Below are positions 20,081 through 28,542 of a stretch of 64,000 bases of DNA, piece after piece; position 1 is the stretch's first letter; every line of letters starts with the position of its first letter. The notes under the pieces are model-generated. The model searched no databases. It saw only the letters and a list, made by a program, of their open reading frames with translations, and was not told the origin of the DNA. Location of the stretch: the NCBI RefSeq assembly GCF_002245625.1, contig NZ_NOIG01000004.1, positions 496,001 through 560,000 of the forward strand, read 5' to 3'. This stretch comes from Acidovorax kalamii (GTDB taxonomy: Bacteria > Pseudomonadota > Gammaproteobacteria > Burkholderiales > Burkholderiaceae_C). The translations under genes and the position numbers were made by a program.

Positions 20081-20398
20081 GGGCGCTTTGCACGGCTGGA
20101 GCCGCCCCCGCACAAGCCCTGCTTGCACTGCGATGGCTGCGGGAAGACCCGGGGGCGGGCTTCAGCGGACCGTAGGTAGTATTTGCTATTGTTTTTGAAG
20201 CGATACTTGAGACCCATCGCGCGGTAACGGCTATTTTTGCCCTATTTTTCGCACTGTTTTTGCTTTGGTGCGCAGCACGGCACCCCCCGCCACGCGTGCG
20301 CCCCATGTCCCGTCTGGCAGCCGCCGCTGCGGAACGTTCGGGCTCGGTGGCTGTCAGAGCCGGGCGAACCTTTTCACCACAACAACACCCCACCCACG
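20081..20398. other. 318-base intergenic stretch with a hairpin, no gene
   Basis: No convincing open reading frame. An imperfect hairpin around 20137-20168 (GAAGACCCG pairing with CGGGCTTC) may end transcription of the ankyrin gene but lacks a T tract. An AT-rich segment at 20172-20270, including TATTTGCTATTG, resembles the left end of the dispersed repeat and may also contain the promoter for the transporter downstream. Confidence 0.4.
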
Positions 20399-21388
20399 AT
20401 GTTCAAGTCCTTCTTTTTTGCCCGCCGCTGGTGGGCTTGGTCTGTTCTGGGCTCTGCCGTGATCCTGCTGGCCACGGCCTACCGGGTGCAGCTGGATGTG
20501 CAGATCAACGAATGGTTTGGCAGCTTTTACGACCTGATTCAGGAGGCGCTGGGCAAGCCCGGCAGCATCACGGCCGAGCAGTTCTGGGGCCAGCTCTCCA
20601 CCTTTGCGCGCATCGCCATGATCTATGTGACCACGGCGGTGCTGGTGGATTTCTTCAGCAAGCATTACATCTTCCGCTGGCGGCAGGCGATGAACGAGCA
20701 CTACATGGCCGCCTGGCCGCGCCTGCGGCACATCGAGGGCGCGGCGCAGCGTGTGCAGGAAGACACCATGCGCTTCGCCCGCACCATGGAAGACCTGGGC
20801 CTGAGTTTCATGCGCAGCCTCATGACGCTGGCGGCCTTTTTGCCGGTGCTGTGGGCGCTGTCGGACAAGATCACCGAACTGCCGCTGATCGGTACCGTGC
20901 CCCATGCGCTGGTGTGGGTGGCGCTGGCCTGGTCGCTGGGCGGCACGCTGCTGCTGGCCTGCGTAGGGGTGAAGCTGCCGGGGCTCGAATTTCACAACCA
21001 GCGCGTGGAGGCGGCCTACCGCAAGGAATTGGTGCTGGGCGAGGACGACCCTGCGCGTGCTGCGCCGCCCACGGCGGCTGAGCTGTTTGCGGCCGTGCGG
21101 CGCAACTACTTCCGGCTGTTCTTCCACTACCTGTACTTTGACGTGGTGAAGTGGTCGTACCTGCAGGTGAGCGTGCTGGTGCCGCTGATCGCGCTCGGCC
21201 CCACGTTGATCGCAGGTGCCATCACGCTGGGGGTGATGCAGCAGATTGCGCGGGCGTTCGACAAGGTGCTGGAGTCGTTCCAGTTCCTGGTGCTCAACTG
21301 GAGCACGGTGGTGGAGCAGATATCGATCTACAAGCGCCTGCGGGCGTTTGAGCGGCAGATGCAGGAGGCCGCACCTGCCTCTGCCTAG
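20399..21388 (+). CDS. sbmA: SbmA/BacA-type peptide transporter family protein
   Basis: A 329-residue inner-membrane protein of the SbmA/BacA family, whose known members import proline-rich peptides, bleomycin and other peptide antibiotics using the proton gradient. MFKSFFFARRWWAW at the start, INEWFGSFYDLIQEAL, IFRWRQAMNEHYMAAWPRLRHIEGAAQRVQED and the C-terminal FQFLVLNWSTVVEQISIYKRL follow the family. It is shorter than E. coli SbmA (about 406 residues). It resembles the membrane domain of an ABC exporter with no ATPase domain. The reading frame is open upstream to 20237, but the family match begins at this ATG. Confidence 0.85.
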   Translation: MFKSFFFARRWWAWSVLGSAVILLATAYRVQLDVQINEWFGSFYDLIQEALGKPGSITAEQFWGQLSTFARIAMIYVTTAVLVDFFSKHYIFRWRQAMNEHYMAAWPRLRHIEGAAQRVQEDTMRFARTMEDLGLSFMRSLMTLAAFLPVLWALSDKITELPLIGTVPHALVWVALAWSLGGTLLLACVGVKLPGLEFHNQRVEAAYRKELVLGEDDPARAAPPTAAELFAAVRRNYFRLFFHYLYFDVVKWSYLQVSVLVPLIALGPTLIAGAITLGVMQQIARAFDKVLESFQFLVLNWSTVVEQISIYKRLRAFERQMQEAAPASA

Positions 21389-21401
21389 GGCCGGTGGCGC
21401 G

Positions 21402-21965
21402 CTACCGCACCTGCTTCTTTTCGAGCTTGCGGGTGAGCGTGCGCCGGTGCATGCCCAGGCGCCGGGCCGCTTCGGACAGGTTGAAGCCCGTCTCGGCCAG
21501 CACCTCGTTGATGCGTTCCCACTCCAGCGTCTTGATGGAGCTGGAGCGGTTCGTCAGCTCCACCTCGGTGTTGCCTTCCTTGAGCCCGAAGGCCGCCTCA
21601 ATGTCGTCGGTGTTGGAGGGCTTGGCCAGGTAGTGGCAGGCGCCCAGCTTCACGGCCTCCACCGCCGTGGCGATGCTGGCAAACCCCGTGAGCACCACGA
21701 TGAGCATGTCGGCATCGGCCGCGTGCAGCCGCTGTACGCAGGCCAGGCCGGAGGCATCGCCCTTGAGTTTCAGGTCTACCACCGCATAGCCCGGTGTGTG
21801 GTCGGCCAGCAGGGCTTCCACCTCGGGCAGGCTGGTGGCCTGCAGCACGCGGTAGCCGCGCCGCTCGAACGAGCGGGTGAGCGTGCGCGCAAAGGCCTCG
21901 TCGTCTTCCACGATCAGCAGCAGGCGCGCGTCGTCGTCATCGTGTGCGTTGTCTTCGGTGTGCAT
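21402..21965 (-). CDS. regA: Redox response regulator RegA/PrrA/ActR family
   Basis: A 187-residue response regulator, last gene of the cyo operon. Receiver domain (about residues 14-130): acidic pocket LLLIVEDDEAF, phospho-acceptor Asp in YAVVDLKLKG, then VVLTGFAS and YLAKPSNTDD. A Fis-type helix-turn-helix ends the protein (FNLSEAARRLGMHRRTLTRKL), which is the RegA/PrrA/ActR signature. In known systems it controls terminal oxidases and other redox genes. It starts three bases after regB, so the pair is co-translated, and control of its own operon is plausible. Confidence 0.93.
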   Translation of the reverse strand: MHTEDNAHDDDDARLLLIVEDDEAFARTLTRSFERRGYRVLQATSLPEVEALLADHTPGYAVVDLKLKGDASGLACVQRLHAADADMLIVVLTGFASIATAVEAVKLGACHYLAKPSNTDDIEAAFGLKEGNTEVELTNRSSSIKTLEWERINEVLAETGFNLSEAARRLGMHRRTLTRKLEKKQVR

Positions 21966-21968
21966 GGC

Positions 21969-23309
21969 TCAGTTCTTTGTGCCGGGCAGGGCAACGGCTG
22001 CCAGCGGCAGCTCTATGGTCACTTGCGCCCCGCCCTCGGGCAGGTTGCGTGCCGCCACGCTGCCGCCCAGCGTGCGGGCCACATTGAGCACCAGGTACAG
22101 GCCCAGCCCGTGGCCGGGGCGGTTCTTGGTGGACTGGTACGGGGTTCCCAATTTGGCCAGCATGTCGGGTGCAAAACCAGGGCCCCGGTCCGTCACGGTG
22201 ATGTTCAGCACATCGGCATTGCGCGTGACGGCCAAGCGCACCCAGTCGGGCGAGGCGTCGCGGGCATTGTCCAGCACGTTGAAAACCATCTGCTGCAGTG
22301 TGGTGTCCGACACCATGGGCGTGTCGGCGCCGAACTGGTTGTCGTATTCGAACGTGGGCATCGAGCGTGTGCCGCGCCATTCGCGTGCCAGCGCATCGAC
22401 AAAGGTGCACACGGTGGTCTGCACCGACTCCTCGCCACGCGCCTCGCCCGCCGACAGCAGGATGCCGCTCACGATGCTCTTGCAGCGCTGCACCTGGGCC
22501 TGCATCTCGCGGATGTCCTCTTGCAGCGGGGTGTTGTCGGCTAGGCGCTTGTCGTGCTGCCAGTCGCCCAGGATCACGGCCAAGGTGGACAGCGGCGTGC
22601 CCAGCTCGTGCGCCGCCCCCGAGGCCAGCAGCCCCATGCGCACGATGTGTTCTTCTTCCACGCGGCGGCGGCGTGCGGCGGCCAGGCGCGCGTCGCGCTC
22701 GCGCAGGTTCAGGTTGATGCGGGTAATGAACACCACCACCAGTGTGGCGTTGAGCACAAAACACACCAGCAGGCCCAGCACATACAGGCTGGAAAGCCCC
22801 TGGTGCAGGTCCTGCGGCAGATCCAGCGGCAGGTGGTGCGTGGCCAGCACCGCAAAACACAGCAGCGTGATGACGACGATGGACCAGATGTAGGCCCCGC
22901 GCAGCAGCACGGCGCCGATGGTGATCTGCAGCAGGTACAGGAACACAAAGGGGTTGGTGGTGCCGCCGCTCAGGTACAGCTGCACGGTGAGCACGGCCAC
23001 GTCGATCAGCAGGGCCAGGAACAGTTCGATGGTCCGCACCATGACCCCCGTGCGCAGCCGCAGCAGGCTCACCACGTTGAACATGGCCAGGCAGCCCACC
23101 ACCAGCAGCATCTCGCGCAGCGGCAGGGTCAGGTTCAGGCTGTAGTGCGCCATCTCGATGGTGAACACCTGGCCCACCACGGCAATCCAGCGCAGCTCGA
23201 TGAGCTGCTGCAGGTTCTTGATGCCCGCAGCCGCATCGGCCGCACGCGGGCTGCGCTGCTGCTGTTGCTGCGGCGTGGCGGTGGGTTCTGCGCGCGGGGT
23301 GGGAGTCAT
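21969..23309 (-). CDS. regB: Redox sensor histidine kinase RegB/PrrB family
   Basis: A 446-residue inner-membrane kinase. Six hydrophobic segments fill the N-terminal half; the loop LSGGTTNPFVFLYLL contains the GGxxNPF motif that binds ubiquinone in RegB. The H-box is ASGAAHELGTPLSTL, and the Cys in VQRCKSIVSGIL, 42 residues after the His, matches the redox-active Cys of RegB. The ATPase lobe shows NVLDNARDAS, DRGPGF and GHGLGLYLV. The ATG at 23309 overlaps the SURF1 stop codon (ATGA), so translation is coupled. The kinase is thus made with the quinol oxidase whose activity sets the quinone redox state that it senses. Confidence 0.93.
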   Translation of the reverse strand: MTPTPRAEPTATPQQQQQRSPRAADAAAGIKNLQQLIELRWIAVVGQVFTIEMAHYSLNLTLPLREMLLVVGCLAMFNVVSLLRLRTGVMVRTIELFLALLIDVAVLTVQLYLSGGTTNPFVFLYLLQITIGAVLLRGAYIWSIVVITLLCFAVLATHHLPLDLPQDLHQGLSSLYVLGLLVCFVLNATLVVVFITRINLNLRERDARLAAARRRRVEEEHIVRMGLLASGAAHELGTPLSTLAVILGDWQHDKRLADNTPLQEDIREMQAQVQRCKSIVSGILLSAGEARGEESVQTTVCTFVDALAREWRGTRSMPTFEYDNQFGADTPMVSDTTLQQMVFNVLDNARDASPDWVRLAVTRNADVLNITVTDRGPGFAPDMLAKLGTPYQSTKNRPGHGLGLYLVLNVARTLGGSVAARNLPEGGAQVTIELPLAAVALPGTKN

Positions 23310-24124
23310 GAGCGGTGGCTGGCGGGCTGTGGGGCGCTGCGGGCATCGCGCAGGCGGCGCTCGTAGCGTGCCACATACCAGCCTGCGCCCGCAACCATGA
23401 GGGCCAGGCCATACCAGGTCAATGCATAGACCAGATGGCTGTTGGAGAAGCGGACCACCGTCATGCCCGCGCGTGGCCAAGTGGACTCAGTCACCGGGGT
23501 GGGAGCGCTGCCCGGCGGTGGTGGCAACCCTGCATCGATGAAGAACGGGGCGGCCTGGGGCAGCTGCAGCGCGCGGCCCATGGCGGCAATGTCGCGCGAA
23601 TACCAGCGCTGCTCCGCCGGGGCATTGGTGCGCAGGAAGCCGCCATCCGGCTCGCTCATGCGCAGCAGGCCCTGAATGGTTGCTGTGGTGGGAGCGGAGG
23701 CGGGCAGGGGCGTGGCCAGCCACTTTGCGCGCTGCTCCTGCGGCACAAACCCCCGGTTCACCAGCACCTGGGTGCCATCTGCCAGCTGCAGGGGCGTCAT
23801 TACCCAGAAGCCCGAGCCCAGCTCGGTCAGTGCCTGGGTGAGCACGGTTTTCTCGGGCAGCCACTGGCCCTGTGCGGTGACGGGCAGGTATTCGTGGCTG
23901 GCTGCGCTGACCTGGGGCCACTCGGGGCTGGGGGGCAGGGCCACGGGGGCCGCATGCACGCGCTGCTCCACGCGCTCGATCAGTGCAAGCTTCCAGGCGC
24001 GGCGCTGCACCTGCCAGGTGCCCAGCGCGGTGAAACCCAAAAACAAGGCGATGCCCACGACCGCGAGCACCGCCTGGCGAAGCCGCCGGGCCTGGGGCCT
24101 CGGGGCTGTGGGGTGGGACGGCAT
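23306..24124 (-). CDS. SURF1-family oxidase assembly protein
   Basis: A 272-residue SURF1 protein, an assembly factor for haem-copper oxidases that is thought to help haem insertion into subunit I. Two membrane helices bracket a periplasmic domain: LFLGFTALGTWQVQRRAWKL at the start (the GxWQxxRxxWK motif) and VYALTWYGLALMVAGAGWY at the end. LVNRGFVP and YLPVTAQGQW are further family segments. It overlaps cyoD by one base and regB by four, so it belongs to the cyo operon and probably serves the quinol oxidase, as described for quinol-type SURF1 proteins in other proteobacteria. Confidence 0.93.
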   Translation of the reverse strand: MPSHPTAPRPQARRLRQAVLAVVGIALFLGFTALGTWQVQRRAWKLALIERVEQRVHAAPVALPPSPEWPQVSAASHEYLPVTAQGQWLPEKTVLTQALTELGSGFWVMTPLQLADGTQVLVNRGFVPQEQRAKWLATPLPASAPTTATIQGLLRMSEPDGGFLRTNAPAEQRWYSRDIAAMGRALQLPQAAPFFIDAGLPPPPGSAPTPVTESTWPRAGMTVVRFSNSHLVYALTWYGLALMVAGAGWYVARYERRLRDARSAPQPASHRS

Positions 24125-24564
24125 CAGGGCGTCGAGTGGCCCGGCGCCTCGTGCGTCGGTGGTGTGGGGGTGGGGTGCTCGGGCATCATGTTGGCGTTCA
24201 TGTGGAACATCACCCACAGCGTGCCAGCGATGGCGATAGCCACGAACACCACGGTGAAGATGGTGGACAGCATGGTCCAGCCGCCTTCGACCTTGCCGTT
24301 CATGTGCAGGAAGTACACCATGTGCACCAGAATCTGCACCACGGCAAAGGCGCCCAGCACCAGCACGGCGGTGTTGCGGTCGGCAATCACCTTGGCCATG
24401 ACCAGCCAGAAGGGGATGGCGGTGAGGATGACCGACAGCACAAAGCCGATCGTGTAGTCGCGCAGGCTGCTGTGGGGGCCCACGTCGCCATGGTGGTCGC
24501 CATGGCCGCCATGGCCGTGGTGGTGGTCATGTCCGGCATGTGCCGTGTGTTGTGCGGCGCTCAT
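24124..24564 (-). CDS. cyoD: Cytochrome o ubiquinol oxidase subunit IV
   Basis: The small subunit of the bo3-type oxidase, 146 residues with three membrane helices (TIGFVLSVILTAIPFWLVM, LVLGAFAVVQILVHMVYFL and TIFTVVFVAIAIAGTLWVM) as in the COX4-like prokaryotic family. The N-terminal ~28 residues are unusually His- and Gly-rich (HDHHHGHGGHGDHH), which is a candidate metal-binding tail. It directly abuts cyoC with no spacer. Confidence 0.93.
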   Translation of the reverse strand: MSAAQHTAHAGHDHHHGHGGHGDHHGDVGPHSSLRDYTIGFVLSVILTAIPFWLVMAKVIADRNTAVLVLGAFAVVQILVHMVYFLHMNGKVEGGWTMLSTIFTVVFVAIAIAGTLWVMFHMNANMMPEHPTPTPPTHEAPGHSTP

Positions 24565-25209
24565 TTACAGCACTCCCATCAGGTAGACAAAGGTAAAGAC
24601 GCCAATCCAGACCACGTCCAGAAAGTGCCAGAACATCGACAGGCACATCAGGCGGCGCTTGTTTTCGTGGATCAGGCCGTGTTTGCCGATCTGCACCATC
24701 AGCACCACCAGCCAGATCAGGCCAAAGGTCACGTGCAGGCCGTGGGTGCCCACCAGCGTGAAGAAGGCCGACAGGAAAGCGCTGCGCTGGGGTGTGGCGC
24801 CCTGGTGGATCAGGTGGGCGAATTCATAGAGTTCGAGGCCCAGGAAGCACAGGCCAAAAAAGCCCGTCACGGCCAGCCACACCAGCGTGCCCTTCACGTC
24901 GTTCTGCTGCTTGCGCAGCATGGCAAAGCCGAAGGTGATGGACGACAGCAGCAGGAAGGCCGTGTTGATGGCCACCAGCGTCAGGTCGAACAGCTGCGCA
25001 CCGGTGGGGCCCGCCGCATAGCTGCGGCCCAGCACGCCATAGGTGGCAAACAGGGCGGCAAAGATGAGGCAGTCGCTCATCAGGTAGAGCCAGAAGCCCA
25101 GGGCCGTGCCGTTTTCGGGGTGAGGCTCGTGCGCGGGGTGGTACTGGCGCAGCGGCAGGGCTGCGCTTGCGGCGCCTGCCGCGCCAGGGGTGTAACGGAT
25201 ATCAGACAT
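24565..25209 (-). CDS. cyoC: Cytochrome o ubiquinol oxidase subunit III
   Basis: A 214-residue membrane subunit with five hydrophobic helices, as in the quinol oxidases (cytochrome c oxidases usually have seven). [23 protein letters not shown] at the start, LYEFAHLI with the conserved Glu, [13 protein letters not shown] and [21 protein letters not shown] at the end are family motifs. Its start overlaps the end of cyoB by eight bases. Confidence 0.95.
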   Translation of the reverse strand: MSDIRYTPGAAGAASAALPLRQYHPAHEPHPENGTALGFWLYLMSDCLIFAALFATYGVLGRSYAAGPTGAQLFDLTLVAINTAFLLLSSITFGFAMLRKQQNDVKGTLVWLAVTGFFGLCFLGLELYEFAHLIHQGATPQRSAFLSAFFTLVGTHGLHVTFGLIWLVVLMVQIGKHGLIHENKRRLMCLSMFWHFLDVVWIGVFTFVYLMGVL

Positions 25210-27211
25210 GGCTGGCGCGCAGTTGTTGGGTGCGGAGGTTTTCCGTCTCTGTCACTTCAGAGGCGGGAATGTAGAAGTCGCGCTTGTAGTTGAAGGTGTG
25301 GATGATGGACGCCAGGATCACGCCGACGAACGACACACCGGCCAGCAGCCACATGTGCCAAATCAGCGCAAAACCCAGCACCAGCGACAGCGCCGAGATG
25401 ACTGCACCCGAGCCGGTGTTGGCGGGCATGTGGATGGGCGCAAAGCCGGTGAGCGGGCGCTGGTAGCCGTGTTTCTTCATGTCCCACCAGGCGTCGATTT
25501 CATGCACCACGGGTGTGAAGGCGAAGTTGTAGTTGGGCGGGGGCGACGAGGTGGCCCATTCCAGCGTGCGGGCGTCCCAGGGGTCGCCAGTCACGTCGCG
25601 CAGCTGGTCGCGTTTGAGGTAGCTCACCACCAGCTGGATCAGGAAGCAGGCGATGCCCGCAGCAATCATCGCGGCGCCGATGGCGGCGATCACGAACCAG
25701 ATCTGCAGCGACGGGTCTTCAAAGTGGTTGGCACGGCGCGTGACGCCCATCAGGCCCAGCACATACAGCGGACCGAACGCCACCCAGAAGCCCACCACCC
25801 ACAGCCAGAAGGAGCGCAGGCCCCAGGTGCGGTCGAGCTTGTAGCCGAAGGCCTTGGGATACCAGTAGTTGATGCCCGCGAACAGGCCGAACAACACACC
25901 GCCAATGATCACGTTGTGAAAGTGGGCGATCAGGAACAGGCTGTTGTGCAGCACGAAGTCGGCCGGGGGTACGGCCAGCAGCACGCCGGTCATGCCGCCG
26001 ATGGCAAAGGTCACCATGAAGGCCACGGTCCACATCATGGGCAGCTCGAAGCGGATGCGGCCCTTGTACATGGTGAACAGCCAGTTGAAGATCTTCGCGC
26101 CCGTGGGGATCGAGATGATCATCGTGGTGATGCCAAAGAACGTGTTCACGCTGGCGCCGGAGCCCATGGTGAAGAAGTGGTGCAGCCACACCAGGTACGA
26201 CAGGATGGTGATCACCACCGTGGCGTAGACCATGGAGGTGTAGCCGAACAGGCGCTTGCGGCAGAACGTGGCCACCACTTCGGAGAAGATGCCGAAGCAA
26301 GGCAGGATCAGGATGTAGACCTCGGGGTGGCCCCAGATCCAGATCAGGTTCACGTACAGCATGGGGTTGCCGCCCAGGTCGTTCGTGAAGAAGTTGGTGC
26401 CCGCGTAGCGGTCGAGCGACATCAGCACCAGGGCAGCCGTCAGCACGGGGAAGGACGCCACGATCAGCGCGTTGGTGCACAGGGCCGTCCAGGTGAACAC
26501 GGGCATGCGCATCAGGTTCATGCCGGGGGCGCGCATCTTGATGATGGTGACGATCAGGTTGATGCCCGACAGCGTCGTGCCCACCCCCGCAATCTGCAGC
26601 GCCCAGATGTAGTAGTCCAGCCCCACGCCCGGGTTCTGCGCCCCCAGGTTCGACAGCGCCAGCCAGCCAGCGGTGGAGAACTCGCCCAGGAACAGCGACA
26701 CCATCACCAGCACGGCACCGGCCGTGGTCATCCAGAAGCTGAAGTTGTTGAGGAACGGGAAGGACACGTCGCGCGCGCCGATCTGCAGCGGCACGAGGTA
26801 GTTCATCAGGCCCGTGACCAGCGGCATGGCCACGAAGAAGATCATGATCACGCCGTGGGCGGTGAAGATCTGGTCATAGTGGTGCGGCGGCAGGTAGCCC
26901 ATGTTGTCGCCAAAGGCCATGGCCTGCTGCAGGCGCATCATCACGGCGTCGGCAAAGCCGCGCAGCAGCATCACCAGGCCCAGGATCATGTACATGATGC
27001 CGATGCGCTTGTGGTCGATGCTGCAGATCCAGTCACGCCAGAGCGGGCCCCAGAGCTTGAATTTGGTGATGGCGGCCATCACGGCCAGGCCACCCAGCAT
27101 GGTGGCGATGAAGGTCCAGAGCACGATGGGCTCGTGCGCCATCGGTATGGAGTCCCAGGTGATTCGGCCCAGGGCCCAATGCGGTTCGGTTACAACGGGT
27201 GAGGTGGACAT
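25202..27211 (-). CDS. cyoB: Cytochrome o ubiquinol oxidase subunit I
   Basis: The catalytic subunit of a haem-copper quinol oxidase: it reduces O2 to water and pumps protons across the inner membrane. The 669 residues hold 14-15 helices. Low-spin haem and quinone-site residues are seen in [15 protein letters not shown] and [17 protein letters not shown]; CuB and the Tyr cross-link are in [12 protein letters not shown] and [10 protein letters not shown]; the high-spin haem ligand is in HFHNVIIGG. It starts 24 bases after cyoA. Confidence 0.97.
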   Translation of the reverse strand: MSTSPVVTEPHWALGRITWDSIPMAHEPIVLWTFIATMLGGLAVMAAITKFKLWGPLWRDWICSIDHKRIGIMYMILGLVMLLRGFADAVMMRLQQAMAFGDNMGYLPPHHYDQIFTAHGVIMIFFVAMPLVTGLMNYLVPLQIGARDVSFPFLNNFSFWMTTAGAVLVMVSLFLGEFSTAGWLALSNLGAQNPGVGLDYYIWALQIAGVGTTLSGINLIVTIIKMRAPGMNLMRMPVFTWTALCTNALIVASFPVLTAALVLMSLDRYAGTNFFTNDLGGNPMLYVNLIWIWGHPEVYILILPCFGIFSEVVATFCRKRLFGYTSMVYATVVITILSYLVWLHHFFTMGSGASVNTFFGITTMIISIPTGAKIFNWLFTMYKGRIRFELPMMWTVAFMVTFAIGGMTGVLLAVPPADFVLHNSLFLIAHFHNVIIGGVLFGLFAGINYWYPKAFGYKLDRTWGLRSFWLWVVGFWVAFGPLYVLGLMGVTRRANHFEDPSLQIWFVIAAIGAAMIAAGIACFLIQLVVSYLKRDQLRDVTGDPWDARTLEWATSSPPPNYNFAFTPVVHEIDAWWDMKKHGYQRPLTGFAPIHMPANTGSGAVISALSLVLGFALIWHMWLLAGVSFVGVILASIIHTFNYKRDFYIPASEVTETENLRTQQLRASHV

Positions 27212-27235
27212 GTTCGTCAGTCTCTTATGCGCGGA

Positions 27236-28300
27236 TCATTGGCGGGAGAGGGTGCGGTCGTAGACCGTGGCGTGGCGCGCTTCGAGGGCAGCCACCACCT
27301 GGGCGGCGTTGTCCACGGTGCAGACGTCCTGGGGCAGGTTCAGGCCCTGGGCCTTCATGAAGGCCTCGCCGCCGCGCTCGTCGATGGACATCATGTGGTG
27401 CATGCACATCTTGCCGTCCTCGACGCAGCGGTTCAGCACCTTGTCGTACAGGCCGTCTTCCACACTGGCAAAACGCTGCACGGGGTCGCGCTCGCTGGGC
27501 TTGACCAGGTCCAAGTAGGTCTGGCGCGTGAGCGGCTTGCCTTCGGTCTTGTTCTTGGCCACCCACTGGTCGAAGTCGCCTTGGCTCAGGCCATGGAACT
27601 TGAACGTCATGCCCGAGAAGCCCGAGCCGCTGTAGTGCGAGGACATGCCCTTGTACACGCCGGCCTGATTGATCACGGCGTTCAGTTCGGTCTGCATGCC
27701 GGGCATCGCGTAGATCATGCCGGCCAGGTCAGGCACATAAAACGCGTTCATGGTGGATGTGGCCGTCAGCTTGAACAGGATGGGGCGGTCCACCGGTGCC
27801 GCCAGTTCATTCACGGTGGCAATGCCCAGTTCGGGGTAGAAGAACAGCCACTTCCAGTCCATGGCTACCACCTGCACCTCCAGCGGCGTGGACTGCGCAT
27901 CCAGCGGCTTGGTGGCCGAGATGCGGTCCAGCGGGCGGTAGGGGTCGAGCTTGTGGGTGCCGATCCAGGTCAGCGCGCCCAGGGCGATGATGATCAAAAG
28001 AGGCACCGTCCAGATCACCAGCTCCAGCGAGGTGGAGTGGTGCCAGTCGGGGTCGTAGTCGTCTTCGGTGTTGGCGGTGTTGTTCTGGCGGTACTTCCAG
28101 GCAAACCACAGGGTCAGCGCAATCACCGGCACGATGATGATCAGCATCAGCAGGGTGGCCTGGATGACCATGTGGCCTTGCTGCGCAGCGATGTCGCCAG
28201 CGGGGTTGAGGACGACTGCCTTGCTGCAGCCAGCCAGGCTGCCCAGGGCAGCCATGGCGGCCAGCCAGGCGGGCACGCGGGAGAGGGATAGTTTGGGCAT
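27236..28300 (-). CDS. cyoA: Cytochrome o ubiquinol oxidase subunit II (lipoprotein)
   Basis: A 354-residue subunit II. A lipoprotein signal ends in LGSLAGC, so the mature N-terminus is lipidated at Cys about residue 25. Two membrane helices and a cupredoxin-fold domain follow (VQVVAMDWKWLFFYPELGIA). The CuA ligands of cytochrome c oxidase are absent: the segment SSHYSGSGFSGMTFKFHGLS has no Cys, which defines it as a quinol oxidase subunit. The ATG at 28300 is preferred over a TTG at 28312. It heads the seven-gene cyoABCD-SURF1-regBA operon. Confidence 0.95.
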   Translation of the reverse strand: MPKLSLSRVPAWLAAMAALGSLAGCSKAVVLNPAGDIAAQQGHMVIQATLLMLIIIVPVIALTLWFAWKYRQNNTANTEDDYDPDWHHSTSLELVIWTVPLLIIIALGALTWIGTHKLDPYRPLDRISATKPLDAQSTPLEVQVVAMDWKWLFFYPELGIATVNELAAPVDRPILFKLTATSTMNAFYVPDLAGMIYAMPGMQTELNAVINQAGVYKGMSSHYSGSGFSGMTFKFHGLSQGDFDQWVAKNKTEGKPLTRQTYLDLVKPSERDPVQRFASVEDGLYDKVLNRCVEDGKMCMHHMMSIDERGGEAFMKAQGLNLPQDVCTVDNAAQVVAALEARHATVYDRTLSRQ

Positions 28301-28378
28301 GTGGAAGCGCAATCGGGGCGTTTAATTACGGGTAAACGCGGATAACGAAGTGCCGCCGAATGTAATAGCCCTAGCGAA

Positions 28379-28409
28379 TTTGTACATTGGACATTTTGTC
28401 CAAGGTCAA
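28379..28409 (-). promoter_or_regulatory. cyo operon promoter with a palindrome filling the -35/-10 spacer
   Basis: On the cyoA strand TTGACC (complement of 28404-28409) is followed by the perfect inverted repeat TTGGACA, AAA, TGTCCAA (28387-28403), which is exactly 17 bases, and then TGTACA or, two bases further, TACAAA as the -10. A 7-3-7 palindrome lying exactly in the spacer is a classic repressor position. The start codon is about 80 bases downstream. The binding protein is unknown. Confidence 0.6.
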
Positions 28410-28474
28410 CGAGGCTTGCCCTAATTTGGTGCATCGAGGGGCGTTGTGCTGCAGTCAGATCAGTAAAACCGCAC

Positions 28475-28503
28475 TTGTGGGCGGTTCGACTTGCGTGTAG
28501 AAC
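28475..28503 (+). promoter_or_regulatory. Candidate promoter for the MFS transporter gene
   Basis: TTGTGG (28475-28480), a 17-base spacer and TAGAAC (28498-28503) lie 40 bases before the ATG. An inverted GTTGT/ACAAC pair follows at 28507-28525. Assigned by match only. Confidence 0.4.
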
Positions 28504-28542
28504 GGTGTTGTCTTATTCACACAACGACAAGGAGCCTTGTTC

